Source of the DNA: Otis tarda
Taxonomy: Eukaryota > Chordata > Aves > Otidiformes > Otididae
Length of the DNA: 64,000 bases
Assembly (NCBI GenBank): GCA_026413225.1
Contig: CM048554.1
Location: forward strand, 89,941,963 to 90,005,962
Direction of reading: 5' to 3'
Positions 41,381-53,435 of the stretch are shown in pieces (the first letter of the stretch is position 1; the number at the start of each line of letters is the position of its first letter). Both the position numbers and the translations under genes were made by a program. The notes under the pieces are model-generated. The model was not told the DNA's origin. It worked only from the letters and a program-made list of their open reading frames with translations, and made no database searches.

Positions 41381-44300
41381 GAGATTGGAACCTTTACATC
41401 CACAATCAGAAGTTGTTGTTTGCTGATCTTTGAAGTCCAGAGAGACTTCTCAGGGTGCTAAGAGATCCTGTAGTTATCTCCTATCTCAGATTAAATGAAA
41501 ATGGCCATCTTTAGTGACAGACCATAGAGGAAAGTCAGAAGTAACATCCAATCATTTAGAGGGCTCCTCTTTGTGTCATGGTCACTCTGCACTTTAACAG
41601 CTGAGTTCAGCTGATGCAACCCTGGTTGCTCCCAAAAGGGAGAAGTCCTACCCTATCTAGGGGGTTTCCAGCCTATGCCTGGCATCTTCTCAGAAATTGA
41701 AGGACCAAGGGGCAAGACAGTTGAAGGACACAATCTGATTTACCCTGCAGCAGTGTACTATTAGCACAAAGCAGCAAACACCATCCCAGAGACAGATTCA
41801 GAGATCAGAGTCAGATCAGAAAGCTTCAGCAGTGCTCCTTCCCTCTGGTAAGCAGCTGAGATCCAGGTCATGGCACAGCACTGTCACCTGTGCTATATTC
41901 AGTCATCAGAGAAAAGACTCTAGGGCTTTCAACTACTAAATTAACCCTAAACCAAACCAGATACCAATATTGACTATACTTTTCCACCTCAATTTCCTTG
42001 TCAGGACTGTTCTACGTTGATGTCATCCACAAGGACGACAATTGATATTGCATCAGAGCAAAAGGCTAGCAGCATGATCCCACCGATAATGAAATGTAAA
42101 AGAAACCCTAACATCTTTGCAAGACTAATGCTTTCAGATTGCACTCTGAAGGTTTTCTGAACTGCAGCCCAGCGTTTTCGCAGTGAAGCAGCTGAGCAAA
42201 TTATTTTCAGCCTCTTTATCCAAGAGTTTCTATAATCACTTTTCTGTTCAACTCAATTCATCATGTTGGCCGCTTTCTTCCCTCCTATAGGCACTGATGA
42301 CAGAAGAAAACACCACAAGTCTGGTACCTCCAAGCGCTTTGAAATTTAAGTGCCGACACTACCAATAACATATTCTGCGCTTACTTAGGAGAAAGTAGAC
42401 TTAAATCAAAATGAGTTTGATGATCAACTGCATTTTACACTATTACTCTCCACACACAGCAACAGCACTACTTCCAGTGTAACCAGCTGCTTCACTACCA
42501 CAGCAACTGCCTTTAAAGAAATTATCAAAGTCAGAACTAGATTATAAATGGTTGCTATTGTGTCACAATGGCAAGCCACTTATTTTGTTTAAAAAGAAAA
42601 TCTTTTTCTCAAAATAAAAAGATTTTTCCCTTCTTACAGAAAAATAATTATTTTAATATTCACTTTCACATTAAAGTTCTGCATACTTTTGATGTTCTTT
42701 AGAAAAAGATACAGTTCTTTAGAGACTGTAAAAAATGCTTGCATAATTGAAAAGAAATAATGAAATTGTACTTGTATTACATCTCATTTCACACTAAGCC
42801 TCCATGCAAACAATTATAAAATCGTATCGAAAGGAACATTAATAGATATGTGCCTTTACTGAAAACCATTCAAAATATGGAAGCTTAAAAAAAAAAACCA
42901 ACTTGGTAAAGTTTCAACAAATGCCTTGAAAAACAGCTTTTTCTTTTTCATTTTTAGATCAGGTTTAATGAATTTGTGCTTGGAAATGGTAAAATTTGAG
43001 ACAGCCTACTTTCCCTAACCCATTAGTTCTGCTTTCCTATTAACGTTTCAATAACAAATGAAATTGCATAGCAGTATTCTTGGTACTGAATATCATAAGC
43101 ATAGGGACAGAAGTAAGATCTCAGTTTTTTATTCAGCATTTCTTACAGAAATGTGTAACACAACCTGCCAGATGAATCACCAAGGATTACATTTACTAAG
43201 CACATGCAGATCCATAGCATGACACGTTAGGTCCAAGGTACCTCAGATACAATGAACTGATTGTGCATGTGATATACTGACAATCTTAACACATGCAGTT
43301 ACTATGTCCCCAATTTCTAGACGTCCCAGAGCCACGTCAGAGTTACGGAATCTGTGAAAAAAACAAATAGATCCTCAAGTATCCTTTTTTTTAACAGGGT
43401 GCTGAGAGAAGAAGGGAAGAGGAATAGGATGAGGCCTAAGAGCCTGGAGACGCAAAAGCCCTGTAACTGCCCTAATGATGATGATGTAAATTACAAATTG
43501 AAACTGTCAGTCACACAGAACTACCTTCACCCAGAAGTAGTAAAAGCTAGGAATAGCTTACACTCATTAAAGCTCCAATACAGTAGAAAAAATAATTCTT
43601 AACATTAAAGAAAAAATATTAAATAATTTGAATATCTGAAATAAAAGAAAATAAAATAACATAATTTGGTGTGGTTTTCAACAGTACTAAATTCCCAGAG
43701 AAGGAAAAAGAGAGACAGCCTTCAAATCTACTGTATTATGTCTGCACTACATTCCAAAGTTAACTGAAACTCAGTTATCAGTAAAATCAAGATGCAAAGA
43801 CAAAAAAATTACATGACACACAATTATCTCATCACACACAGCTTAACAGCCCAAAGTATGAATAAGATTTCTCAATTACTGGTAATGAGACAGTCAGCCT
43901 TACACTCCTTCTGTTAAGATTTATAAAGCTAGTGTAAATATAACAAACATATCAGAGTATTGCAATAATATCACAGAGAACCCTAGCTGAACACTAGCAA
44001 CACAGATAAAAGATAAAACTATTTGGAAAGGAAAAAATGTCATTCTTATTCCATCACTTAGGAAGGCCACTGCAGAAAAATCTTAAACAAAACTTTTCAA
44101 ACAATAAAATGAAAAAAACATGGGCAGTTCTGTAACAGACGAATATGCTGATTAACAGCAGGGAATGAAAAATAAAATTCACTTTCTTTTTAACTTGAAA
44201 CAAATAGCTAAAATGTTGCCAATCATTTTAACGGATCCACATTAACAGAGCAGAAGTCTTTGTCCTCCTACTAGTAGTTAACCAAAACAGAGGCTTTTAA

Positions 44301-45837
44301 TCCATTACTGCCTGTTTGCTCAGCTGAGGCAGCCGAGGTTTGTGCTTTCTGACCTACAAGCCTGGAATCCATTGACGGCAGATGGCACAGCCGAGGCTGC
44401 TGCGACGGGCTGTGGCCCAGACCGACTGCCAGCTTTGGAAGCGCAGAATGAGTTTCCCCAAAGCAAAAGCATCCGCAATAACCAATTTACATGGGAAGGA
44501 GGAGCAGACCCATTAGAGCTCCCAGACTGCAAAAAGCACAAAGATGAAGAGGCATTGATTCTGGTTTCTAACAAAAAGAAGCAAAACACGGTCCACAGAA
44601 GGAGACAACAGTAACAGGGACAAGGGAAAGAACAGAGAACAGCCCTCCGCTTGTGTCCAATGCAGAGCGTGTGACCTTCGCACATCAGGGTGATGAGAGG
44701 GGCAGTCGTGCTGCACAATCCTCTTCTGGTACAAGGGGTATACCCTCGCCTGCCCTCTCCGGTGCAAAAGACGAACACAAACAAAAAATGCCAAAAGTTT
44801 TATTTTTCCTTTCCAATTCATTTCAAACCAGATTAAATGATCAGCTATTACAGAAAACAAACAAAAATCTAAAACCATAACCCTGTACAACTCCAAGTAT
44901 CATAGTAATGAAAAAAGGTAGGAAAATTAAGAGAAGTATTCAAAATGTATTTGTTGCTCAATGAGCTGCTTATCTGAAACCAAACAATTAATGTTGCATA
45001 AAAGAAAAGTTCAACGTATCAAGAAAAATTTTATATTATAAATACTGTTCTCTATAGAAAAAATCTAGATGACACAAAGTAATATATACAAGATGATAGT
45101 AAAGGCAACATTATTAGTATGGTTCTGTGTTCCAAGGAATTTGGATTTTGAAAAACTTCAAATGAAATCACACTGATATGCTAAATAAAGCAGAGATTCC
45201 AAACAAATCTGTAAGGTTTACTGCTTGATATAATTCTAGATACATAGATAGGTATATACTGAGTGCATATACATCCATAACTCAACTGGCTCAAAGACAG
45301 TAAATACCCTTTTTTCCCTTTAAGCATTCTTAAGCCCACATATGTGCATCACCTGTTGCTGGAGCTGGTGAGCCCTGTCCCTGTTGTCAGAAAGGTTATA
45401 AATAAAATCACTTTCAAGGTTTCCAGCTACATCTGAGCTGGTGGTCAAGACATCAGCCTGTTCACTCTGTAGAGGAATTTTGTATTTTTACTAGATGAGC
45501 TGGAGTGAGAAAACAAGTTATCAGGCTTGTAATAATTCTCAAAATCTATTTTCAGACAATTCTCTGCGAACTCTGACCATGCAGGAAAGAGAAAAAAATT
45601 ACCATATAGGTAGACTTCTGATTACTTTTTTTAATACTTTTTTCTTACAACGAACAACGAACAGGAAGTGTGTTAAAAGTGTTCCTGTTGATAAAGTGTT
45701 CAGGAACCAACCAAGCCTTCAAAAAAAGTTACTTAAAGACTTCTCTGCACTTTATCAGTTTTAATATGCATATCTAGCTATCTGCCTGCAGATGGATATG
45801 TCTATATATTTATCTCCTCTGCTACCAACTGAAATGC
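41381..45837. other. Non-coding stretch, probable BCKDHB intron
   Basis: No exon is recognised. The segment at 44320-44790 is GC-richer than its surroundings and open on both strands for 75-154 codons. None of these frames shows a known motif, so it is left unassigned. Elsewhere the sequence is AT-rich. Confidence 0.45.
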
Positions 45838-45965
45838 TGTTCTGGTTTTGTTAGTGGGGGGGGGGCTAAGGTGGTAGCTTCTGTAGGAAACTGCTAGAAG
45901 TTGCTCCCCTTTGTTCAGTGGACTCGGCCAGGCCTAGGGCAGACCTGCTGCTGGCCAAGGCCGAG

Positions 45966-46017
45966 CCAATTGGTAGCAGAATGTCCCATGATAACGCCTC
46001 TGCGATAACGTATTTAA
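45966..46017 (+). promoter_or_regulatory. LTR promoter: CCAAT box and TATA-like box
   Basis: CCAAT at 45966-45970 and TATTTAA at 46011-46017 are 40 bases apart. Both are conserved in the related LTR (49888-49892 and 49933-49939). This spacing is typical for retroviral U3 promoters. Transcription would run antisense to BCKDHB. Whether it is active cannot be seen from the sequence. Confidence 0.6.
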
Positions 46018-46316
46018 GAAGGGGAAAACAGGAAAAAGAAGAAGAGAAGATGTGAAGCAGCTGAGCGGGGGCAGAGAGGGGGAGGCGTGAGCCTTGTGGG
46101 CCTTGCAGGCCTCACCCTCTGGCCTCCCGCCGGGCAGCCGACTGGGCCCAACTCGGCCCAGCCTGGCTGCAAGAAGTGGAGAGGAGATGAGAAGTGAATA
46201 AGATGTAAAAAGGATCCTGAGAGGCGTCTGCCAGCCTGTTGTAAGGAACGGCTGCAGACGCCAAGGTCAGTGAAGAAGGAGGGGGAGGAGTAATGCTGCT
46301 CCTGGCCAAGATTCCT

Positions 46317-46600
46317 CTGCAACTCGTGGTGAAGACCATGGTGGAGCGGGTTGTCCCCCTGCAGCCCATGGAGGTCCATGGAGGGGCAGAGATTCACCTG
46401 CAGCCCATGGAGGACCCCACACTGGAGCAGGTGGAGGCCTGAAGGAGGCTGTGGCCCGTGGAGGGCCCGCTGGGGCAGCTGTTCTAGAGGGACTGCACCC
46501 CGTGGAAGAGATGACCCACGCCGGAGCAGTTTCATGAAGGACTGTGGCCCGTGGGAGGGACCCTACGCTGGAGCAGAGGAGGAATGCGAGTTCTTCCCCC
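46317..46600 (+). repeat. Degenerate 40-50-bp tandem repeats inside the LTR
   Basis: A CTGYRGCCCRTGGAGG-like core recurs at about 46318, 46359, 46398, 46449, 46493 and 46542, with spacings of 39-51 bases. Between the cores, CTGGAGCAG-like stretches also recur. The same array is present in the truncated relative at about 50260-50450, so it belongs to the family and is not a local expansion. It causes long spurious proline-rich frames on the minus strand. Confidence 0.75.
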
Positions 46601-46966
46601 GACGATGACATAGTGGCATAAAACAACGCGTGATGAGCTGACCGCGACCCCCATTCCCTTTTCCCTCCCCGTGCCGCTCGGGAGGGGAAGGTAGTAGAGA
46701 TAATGTTAAGCCCGGGAAGAGGGAGGGGTGGGGGGAGGTTATCTTGTTCCCTGTCTCATTCTCCTGCTAATTTTAGAAAATAAATGAATAGTTTTCCCCA
46801 AGTCGAGTCTGTTTTGCCCGTAACAGTAACTTTAAGGATTTCTCCCCGTCCTTATCTCAAACCTCGAGCCGTTTTCCTTATATCATCTCCTCCTGTTCTC
46901 TTGGAGGGTGGGGGGAGCGAGAGAGAGACTGTGTAGTCTGGTCCCAATCGGGGCTGAACTACGACA

Positions 46967-47524
46967 AATGCAAATATTACATTGATCTCTCAGAAGATCA
47001 AGATCAAAACAAATAAAAATATCTCTGAAGACTGAGATGAATAGCTCAAATTCAGTGTGTTAAAGCAACAAAAATATTTTGCTTAGGAGTCATCATTCAC
47101 AAGTTGTTCTGACACTCACTATAACATGTCAGAGTTGTCTAAAAACAAACAATATCCAACAACTAATTCTCAGTTCTCTTATCAACTTCATTTAATTTAC
47201 TACTGTGCTCCTGTTTAAACCTACACAGTCTCTTACGGCAGAATAAAAACAGTTACCAGGAAGAAAGATGGGCCTTACACCTCAAATAGCACTGCATTAA
47301 GCAGTTGAGGCTTTACTGTCTCTGATCTCAAGTGAGGTCACTGCAACGAGTTAGGTTTTCGTCCCAAGTTCCTCCTATATGGAAGTACGTTTTCCAGGCA
47401 ACAGATCTGATTAAGCATGTCCTTTTAATAAGAACAATTACAAATAAAATAATCAGCACTGGTGTAACAGTTTGCCTGCCCTGTTTTTTTACATAACCAT
47501 TTATACACTTTAGACTGTGCCCAT
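46967..47524. other. Non-coding stretch, nothing recognised
   Basis: This is AT-rich sequence between the solo LTR and an old CR1 fragment. No gene or repeat is seen apart from the LTR target duplication at its left edge. Confidence 0.5.
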
Positions 47525-48000
47525 CCACCTAACCACAACAGCTCCAGCCCTCAACCATCCTGACAACCTTATCAATATCTTTCTTCTACTGGGGGACCAA
47601 GCCTTGAGTATTGATTGGAGGGAGGCAATTGCTGCCTTCGATCACCAGGCCACAGTTCTGCTGACACAGCTCAGGATGCCCACAGGCTCACGGGCAGCTC
47701 ACCGGGGTTCCCAAGGGCTTTGTCGGCACAGCTGCTCCCCCAGCCAGGCATTCCTGATCTCTGCCATCACAAGCTTTTCCTTCCCAGGTGAAAGACTTGT
47801 CATTTGACCTTGCCGAATTTCATAAAGTCACTGCCAGCCCATTCCTCCAGCTTGTCTATGTTCCTCCAGATGGCAGCTCTGCCCTCAAGCGTATTGCTGT
47901 TTCTGCCACCCTGGTGTTTGGTTTTCTCTGTTAAGCTGGATGAGGTTGCACACCATCACCTCCTCCACTTCATTGATACTTTTCCTCTTCTCCTAATACG
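47525..48000 (-). mobile_element. Old CR1 LINE fragment, minus strand
   Basis: Read on the minus strand, this follows CR1 ORF2 from just after the FADD region onward. Around 47810-47910 the counterpart of 'LEGRAAIWRDIDKLEEWAGSDFMKFGKVK' can be followed with many changes, for example CAGATGGCAGCTCTGCCCTC on the plus strand. Around 47640-47700 lies a decayed 'NGILSCVSRTVA'-like stretch. Every frame is broken. It lies close to the plus-strand CR1 at 48285, in opposite orientation. Confidence 0.6.
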
Positions 48001-48284
48001 CTCATAAATTATGTGAAACTTGCAGTCTGGGTGAGGAACACTAGTTTTAGCGATTAAAAATTGCATCAAAGCATTTACTGATAATTCTCTTATGAAATAT
48101 ACAACATTTTTCCTAAATCTTATCACAAAAAGGCAACCAACTGCTCAGTGAAGCAGAAGACATGCATCTGCAAGCAGTCTGAGTGCTGTCAGTGAGACGA
48201 CCCACAGTAGGGAGCACCCTGGCAATCTCAGAACACATTTTGCAGAACTGTATTCTAAAGTATTATTTAGAAAACATTATTGCA

Positions 48285-48915
48285 GTTTTCTTTTCAGGCA
48301 ACTCGTCAGCCACTTCTGGATGATGGGGTAGAGGATACTCTCTGCAAAGTTGCAAATGACACAAAAGTGGGAGGAGTGGCTGATAGGCCAGAGGGTTGTG
48401 CTGCCATTTGGAGGGACCTGGACAGGCTGGAGAAATGGGCTGACAGGAACCTCATTAAGTTCAAAAAAGGAAGTGCAAAGTCCTGAACCTGGGAAGGAAC
48501 AACTCTGTGCACCAGTATGTCCTGGGGGCCACACAGATAGAAAATGGCTTTGCAGGAAAGGGACATGGGCATCCTAGCGGACATCACGTTGACCATGAGC
48601 CAGAAATGTGCCCCTGCAGCAAAGAAGGTGAGTGGTATTCTGGGTTGCATTAGGAGCAGTGTTGTCAGCCAGTGCAGGGAGCTGATCGCTCCCCTCTACT
48701 CAGCATTGGTGAGGCCACACCTGGAGTGCTGTGTCCTGTTCTGGGCTCCTGAGTACAAGAGATGGACATTTGTGGCCCAATTAAGGGCCACAAAGATGAT
48801 TAAGGGACTGAGATTAAGGGATCTCATCAATGTATATACATATTTGAAGGGAGGGTGCAAACAAGACGGACTCAAGCTCTTTCGGTGGTGCCCAGTGACA
48901 GGACTGCATAGTTTA
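48285..48915 (+). mobile_element. CR1 LINE fragment with internal deletion
   Basis: This copy covers the CR1 region after the RT catalytic box: a decayed KVANDTKVGGVADRPEG segment, then LDRLEKWADRNLIKF. In another frame it continues with GILGCIRSSVVSQCRELIAP and [20 protein letters not shown]. After KMIKGL it jumps directly to LRDLINVYTYLKGG. The usual '[20 protein letters not shown]' segment is missing, which indicates an internal deletion of roughly 50-60 bases. The 3' UTR and terminal repeats are absent. It is antisense to BCKDHB. Confidence 0.88.
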
Positions 48916-49773
48916 TGCTGATGTTGCATAACATGCTGGTTAAACTTCACGACTTTTAAATCCACATCAGGATGGATCTTTTCCCCAGTTTAAAATGTAT
49001 GCATGGCAGGAATAAAGAACTAATGTGACCACAGTTGGGATGCACATATGAGACATCTTGCAGAGAAATGTTAGCACAGCCATAAAACTGACTGCCTTGA
49101 CTCACCAGGATTTCATTACTCCAATATGTTAATGCCAAAATAATTATGAAAAACTAATGTGGCTTCTTCCTGCATAGCACTGAAAACATAATTCCTTACT
49201 GTGAAGACAGTGGTGCAGAGATAACAAGAAATTAAAACAAGCACAGGAGTAATGCAAAGTAGCCTGAAAAATTTAAAAAATTAGAATCAAAACCAAAAGG
49301 ATTGGCTGCAAGGCTAGGCAGAACCTCCTAAGAAGCAAATGAAGAGAGTGGATAATAAAACAGTTATGGCCTTTATATCCTACACAAAACTGTCAAGAGT
49401 ATGGCTGAGATGTTCAACAGAGAGATTTATAAGCTTCCTGCAAAGCCAAGAACCAAAGACAGATTCTCAGTGTATTAGGCACCATAAAAATAAAGAGTAG
49501 CAGAGAATTCCCCTCCAAAACAACTTTCAATTTCAATAGCTGAGACTGTGGAAAGCGAAAAGAGATACAACACACACAGCAGGGTACTTCTCAACACAGT
49601 TCAGGCTGCTTGATATAGCTATTAATAGAAGAGCGTTAAACTAGATGAAAAGGACTGATACTGTATCAGCCAGTGACTATAGCTTTCTAATGCCTTTCAG
49701 TAAACTTACTCTTGTAAAACAATGCTGCTACAAACCCTCCTGTAATATTTCATAACATCATTCTACACACCTG
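48916..49773. other. Non-coding stretch, nothing recognised
   Basis: No gene or repeat is identified between the CR1 fragment and the truncated LTR. The composition is ordinary AT-rich intron-like sequence. Confidence 0.5.
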
Positions 49774-50457
49774 TGTTGATTCTCTTTAGTGAGGGGGGGC
49801 TACAGTGGCAGCTTCTGTAAGAAGCTGGTAGAAGTTTCCCCTTTGTCCAGTGGGCTCGGATGGGCCTAGGGCGGACCCAGGGCCAAGCCAATTAGTAGCA
49901 GAATGTTCCCTGAGAACGCCTCTGCAATAATGTATTTAAGAAGCGGAAAAATAATTAAAAAAAAAAAGAAGAAGAAGATGTGAAGAAGCTGAAGCAGGAG
50001 CAGAGGGGCAGAGAGAGGGAGGCATGAGCCTTGTGGGCCTTGCGGCCCTCACCCTCTGGCCTCCCGCCACACGGCCATTTGGGCCTGATTTCACCCGGCC
50101 TGGCTGCAAGAAATGGAGAGGAGACGAGATGTGAAGAGAACCTGAAAAGCATCTGCCTGCCGATTGTGAAGAATTTCTTGTGAGAGGAACAGCTGCAGAT
50201 GCCAAGGTCAGTGAAGAAGGAGGGGGAGGAGTAATGCTGCTCCTGGCCAGAATTCCCCTGCAGCCCGTGGTGACGACCATGGTGGAGCAGGTTGTCCCCC
50301 TGCAGCCCATGGAGGTCCACGGAGGAGCAGAGATCCACCTGCAGCCTGTGGAAGACCCCACACTGGGGCAGGGGGATGCCTGAAGGAGGATGTGGCCCAT
50401 GGAGGGCCTGCACTGGCGCAGCCCTTCTGGAGGGACTGCACCCCATGGAAAAATGAC
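49774..50457 (+). repeat. 3'-truncated LTR related to the 45.8-kb solo LTR
   Basis: The segment starts TGTTGATTC and stays collinear with the solo LTR. Shared landmarks are the G-run near the start, GCCTAGGGC, CCAAT at 49888-49892, TATTTAA at 49933-49939, an AGAAGAAG stretch, the GAAGGAGGGGGAGGAGTAAT stretch and the CTGCAGCCC repeats. Similarity stops near 50457, in the repeat array, so the distal 40 percent including the poly(A) signal is missing. It differs from the solo LTR by an extra stretch of about 17 bases near 50169-50185. It is probably a separate insertion of the same family. Confidence 0.85.
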
Positions 50458-53435
50458 ATCTCATAGGATGTGATAATGAGACAACAGAGAAAAGTTACGT
50501 TTTGTGCAGATGGATACTCCTGCTTAGCCTAAAAATATTTAGGAACATACTAACCGACTTCAGTAAGAGATAGGCAAATAAAAACTACTTCTGGAATTCC
50601 ATAGCAGGACCTCTTGATATCCTTAAGATAAATTGCTACATACACACTGGCATCAATTGTTTAGGAAAGAAAACTGATTCAGAAGTCAAAAGCAAATTTG
50701 AAAATAAAACCCATTTGGCTCATTCTTATCACTTCATATACACCATATTGATTTTATTGCGTTCTTGTCCTCCACCTCTTCACATCTCATTTGTTTTCTA
50801 ATATTGGAAGTTCTCCGTAACAGTGACAATTAACAATTTTAATACACATTTGGTGCAAGGAGTCCTTGTTTACTTCCAAGGACTCCCCATACAACCTGGG
50901 TAACACCACTGAAATAAGTAACATGAATATTAAAAAGTTTCTTTTGACCAAATGCCTCTAAATCTCCCAGTCATCTTCTAGTAATGACTACGAACAGACT
51001 CCTTAAATAACCTTCTTTAGGTATAAAGGCAACTGAACTAATGGAAAATATTAATGAATCCGCTGGACTAGTAACTCATAATTCCTCAATACTTTGAACT
51101 GTATTTGCCTACTTAATCACAATTAAATAACTCTATTCAAACAATCTTTCTGAGTGTGTAGCCTAAACCATAAAAGTCAATAGCAAAGTTTTCAGAAAAC
51201 AAGAACTTCAGCAGCTGCCTCCAAACTTCACCAGTCTGACCAGTAGTTAACAATGCACCATGGACAAATTTGTCCTTCTTTCCCCCATGAGACTACTTTT
51301 TAATTCCTTGGTTTTGGAAGCAAAATTAAGAAGTCTCTGCAAACACAGCAAATACAGACAGACAATGCTGCACCAAAGAGATTTTTTTCACTAAAGAGGT
51401 CCTTTTCATCTCAGAAAACTTCACGGACGCATCATAAGACTCCCTTCAAGTTTGTGTGGCATCAGTTCAGTTGGGATGTAAGTCCCAACTGAACTGATCT
51501 GACCAAGCATCTCACCACCTTTCAACAGAAAAAGGAGACTGAAAGTCAAGTTAGAAGACTAGTGTGACTAGCACATGAAGTCTAATAAAACATCATCTAT
51601 CTGTAAGCTACTCATGCCAGCCAGAACAACCAATCACACAACTAAACAAGCACAAAGTTTTAGAACTGGGCAAAGGGGTTTGTTTTTTTAATCAAAATCA
51701 TTAACAGGCAAATTCTGTTCTACTCCATACCAAGAAGCTGACATCACATGAAAATAAGTCTCCTTGATCAAGGAAGAAATTCTGTGTTTGCAAACACTTT
51801 TGTCCTGTGTCAGAAGTCAAAGTCTCCCAGTAGGGAAAAACATTCCTAAGTTGATTCCTATTCCCTGCATCTATTTATCTAACCACAGATGGTCCATGCT
51901 CTTGAGGTTCTTACAAACAACCCAGACATCTTATCAATTACCCTTATGATGTACGCAGATAGCAAGTGAAAGTTAAAAGGAGATTTCTCAATCTAAGTCT
52001 AATATGCAGCCTTCTAAAAAGAGACACAGATGCTTTAAAAGGTTGTTCTAGATCTTCAGACTTTCATGGATCCAGAGTTTGGCTCAAATAATGAATTTGG
52101 CCCTAACTCAGTGTTCTCTAGTTGTCACATGTTTGCAAAACATTTTAAACACAGAAGAAGGGAACATCAATAAGTTTCTAGTCACCAATAAACACCTGTG
52201 AAGAGTGTTTCAAGAGTGTGTGACGGGAGAAGCATTTTGTTGACATTTTTCATATCAGCAACTGTCTTTTTCAAGTACTACTGAAAGAATCACGTCAAGG
52301 AAGACCAGAGTATGTCTGCTAAATCTGAAAGCTAGCGCATTTTATAATCTGGATAACCACACTGAAAAGCTACTCTACACTTCTTAAAAAAAAAAAAAAA
52401 AAAAAATTCACCAAAACTCCCTGAGAAGCAGAAGCTTCAGCAGCCACGCATCCGGTACCTGCTTAATTTCTATTTCATGAACTTTACTCCAATTCTGATA
52501 GCACAAATGCATACAGCTCATCACAAGAAAGATGAATCCGTTTCACTGCAGCTGTTGAACTCATTTAAGCCTACGATTCATTGGACTTAGCATCTGAATT
52601 ACTAACATGGATTATGTGGGAAAGCATGAAGCAATACAATGGAAAGAACTGAGCAAAATAATGACTAAATAATTTAAGAAAAATTTTAAGTAGACCAAGA
52701 TAGTCAAGTATATGTCTGAAAATGAGACCTGTGCCATCTCTGACCTATTCCAAAAATAAGCATTAGCACGTGTCTAATGGGTGATGATAATTATTTGAAA
52801 GAGACACATTGTTTACAGAATTTTGTGCCAAATATCTTGCAAACTTATGTTTTAAAAATTACTGTATCCTTTGTTTATGTTCTTCTGAATACATTTTTTC
52901 TGAATTACTTCCCATTTAAATTATTTTTTCTAAAGCAACAACCAATTCCTCTCCTCTTTTCATTCTTTCTGTACTACATTTTGTCTTATTCTCCCTTCTA
53001 TTTTTTGTGCTCTCTTCATCAAAGCCATGTAAGCAACTCACATCTCATTTCTTCTTAGATCTCCATTCTGTTTTATCAGTTACACACTCTCTATATCTGA
53101 TCTACTTTAACCTATGGAGGAGTGAATAGTCATTTTCAAAGTATATATTCATTTTGAGCCTGTTAGCCAAGGAACTGAGGGTTCTGCAACCTGATCATAT
53201 TTTTCTGTCAATTTGTCAGTCTCCCGATAGCCATTTTGCAGCCAAATGTAAATCTCAAAGATATTAAGTTCCTGCAAGCTTGGTAAAAATCAGTCTCTCT
53301 GGGCGAGGGAGATTAGTACTCCTGCTAACTTAGTAACCCAACAAAGACAAGCTGCACTTAACACTGTCTTTCCCACAGCTCTTTCAGCAACCAGTAAGCA
53401 CCAATAAATTATCTTTATTGCTACTTTTTGTCTAG
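50458..53435. other. Non-coding stretch with one hairpin and one poly(A) run
   Basis: No gene is seen. It contains a perfect 16-bp inverted repeat (51461-51498), listed separately, and a run of 21 A at 52386-52406. A T-rich open frame at 52777-53058 is hydrophobic by composition only and shows no known motif. Confidence 0.45.
51461..51498. repeat. Perfect 16-bp inverted repeat with 6-base loop
   Basis: ATCAGTTCAGTTGGGA (51461-51476) is the exact reverse complement of TCCCAACTGAACTGAT (51483-51498), with TGTAAG between them. Pairing does not extend outward. The stem is shorter than a normal pre-miRNA and I know no element with these ends. It may be the remains of a palindromic transposon or a product of template-switch replication. 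Confidence 0.97.

Larger units (their letters stand above)
45838..46966 (+). repeat. Solo LTR of an endogenous retrovirus with 5-bp target duplication
   Basis: The 1129-bp LTR begins TGTTCTGG and ends CTACGACA. It is flanked on both sides by the same five bases, AATGC (45833-45837 and 46967-46971), which is direct evidence of retroviral integration. Promoter elements are visible on the plus strand: a CCAAT box at 45966-45970 and TATTTAA at 46011-46017. An AATAAA poly(A) signal lies at 46779-46784. The 5-bp duplication fits class I or ERV-L type elements better than the 6-bp class II pattern. A GC-rich degenerate tandem array lies inside. No internal viral genes remain, so the copy most likely arose by LTR-LTR recombination. 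It is antisense to BCKDHB. Confidence 0.92.

Noticed and set aside
46014-46626. Minus-strand open frames of up to 173 codons, proline- and serine-rich
   Set aside because: They run antisense through the GC-rich tandem array of the solo LTR. The length follows from base composition, and similar frames appear in the truncated LTR at 49936-50464.
52777-53058. 93-codon hydrophobic frame resembling a membrane protein
   Set aside because: The hydrophobicity comes from T-rich codons. No start context, motif or conserved neighbour supports it.
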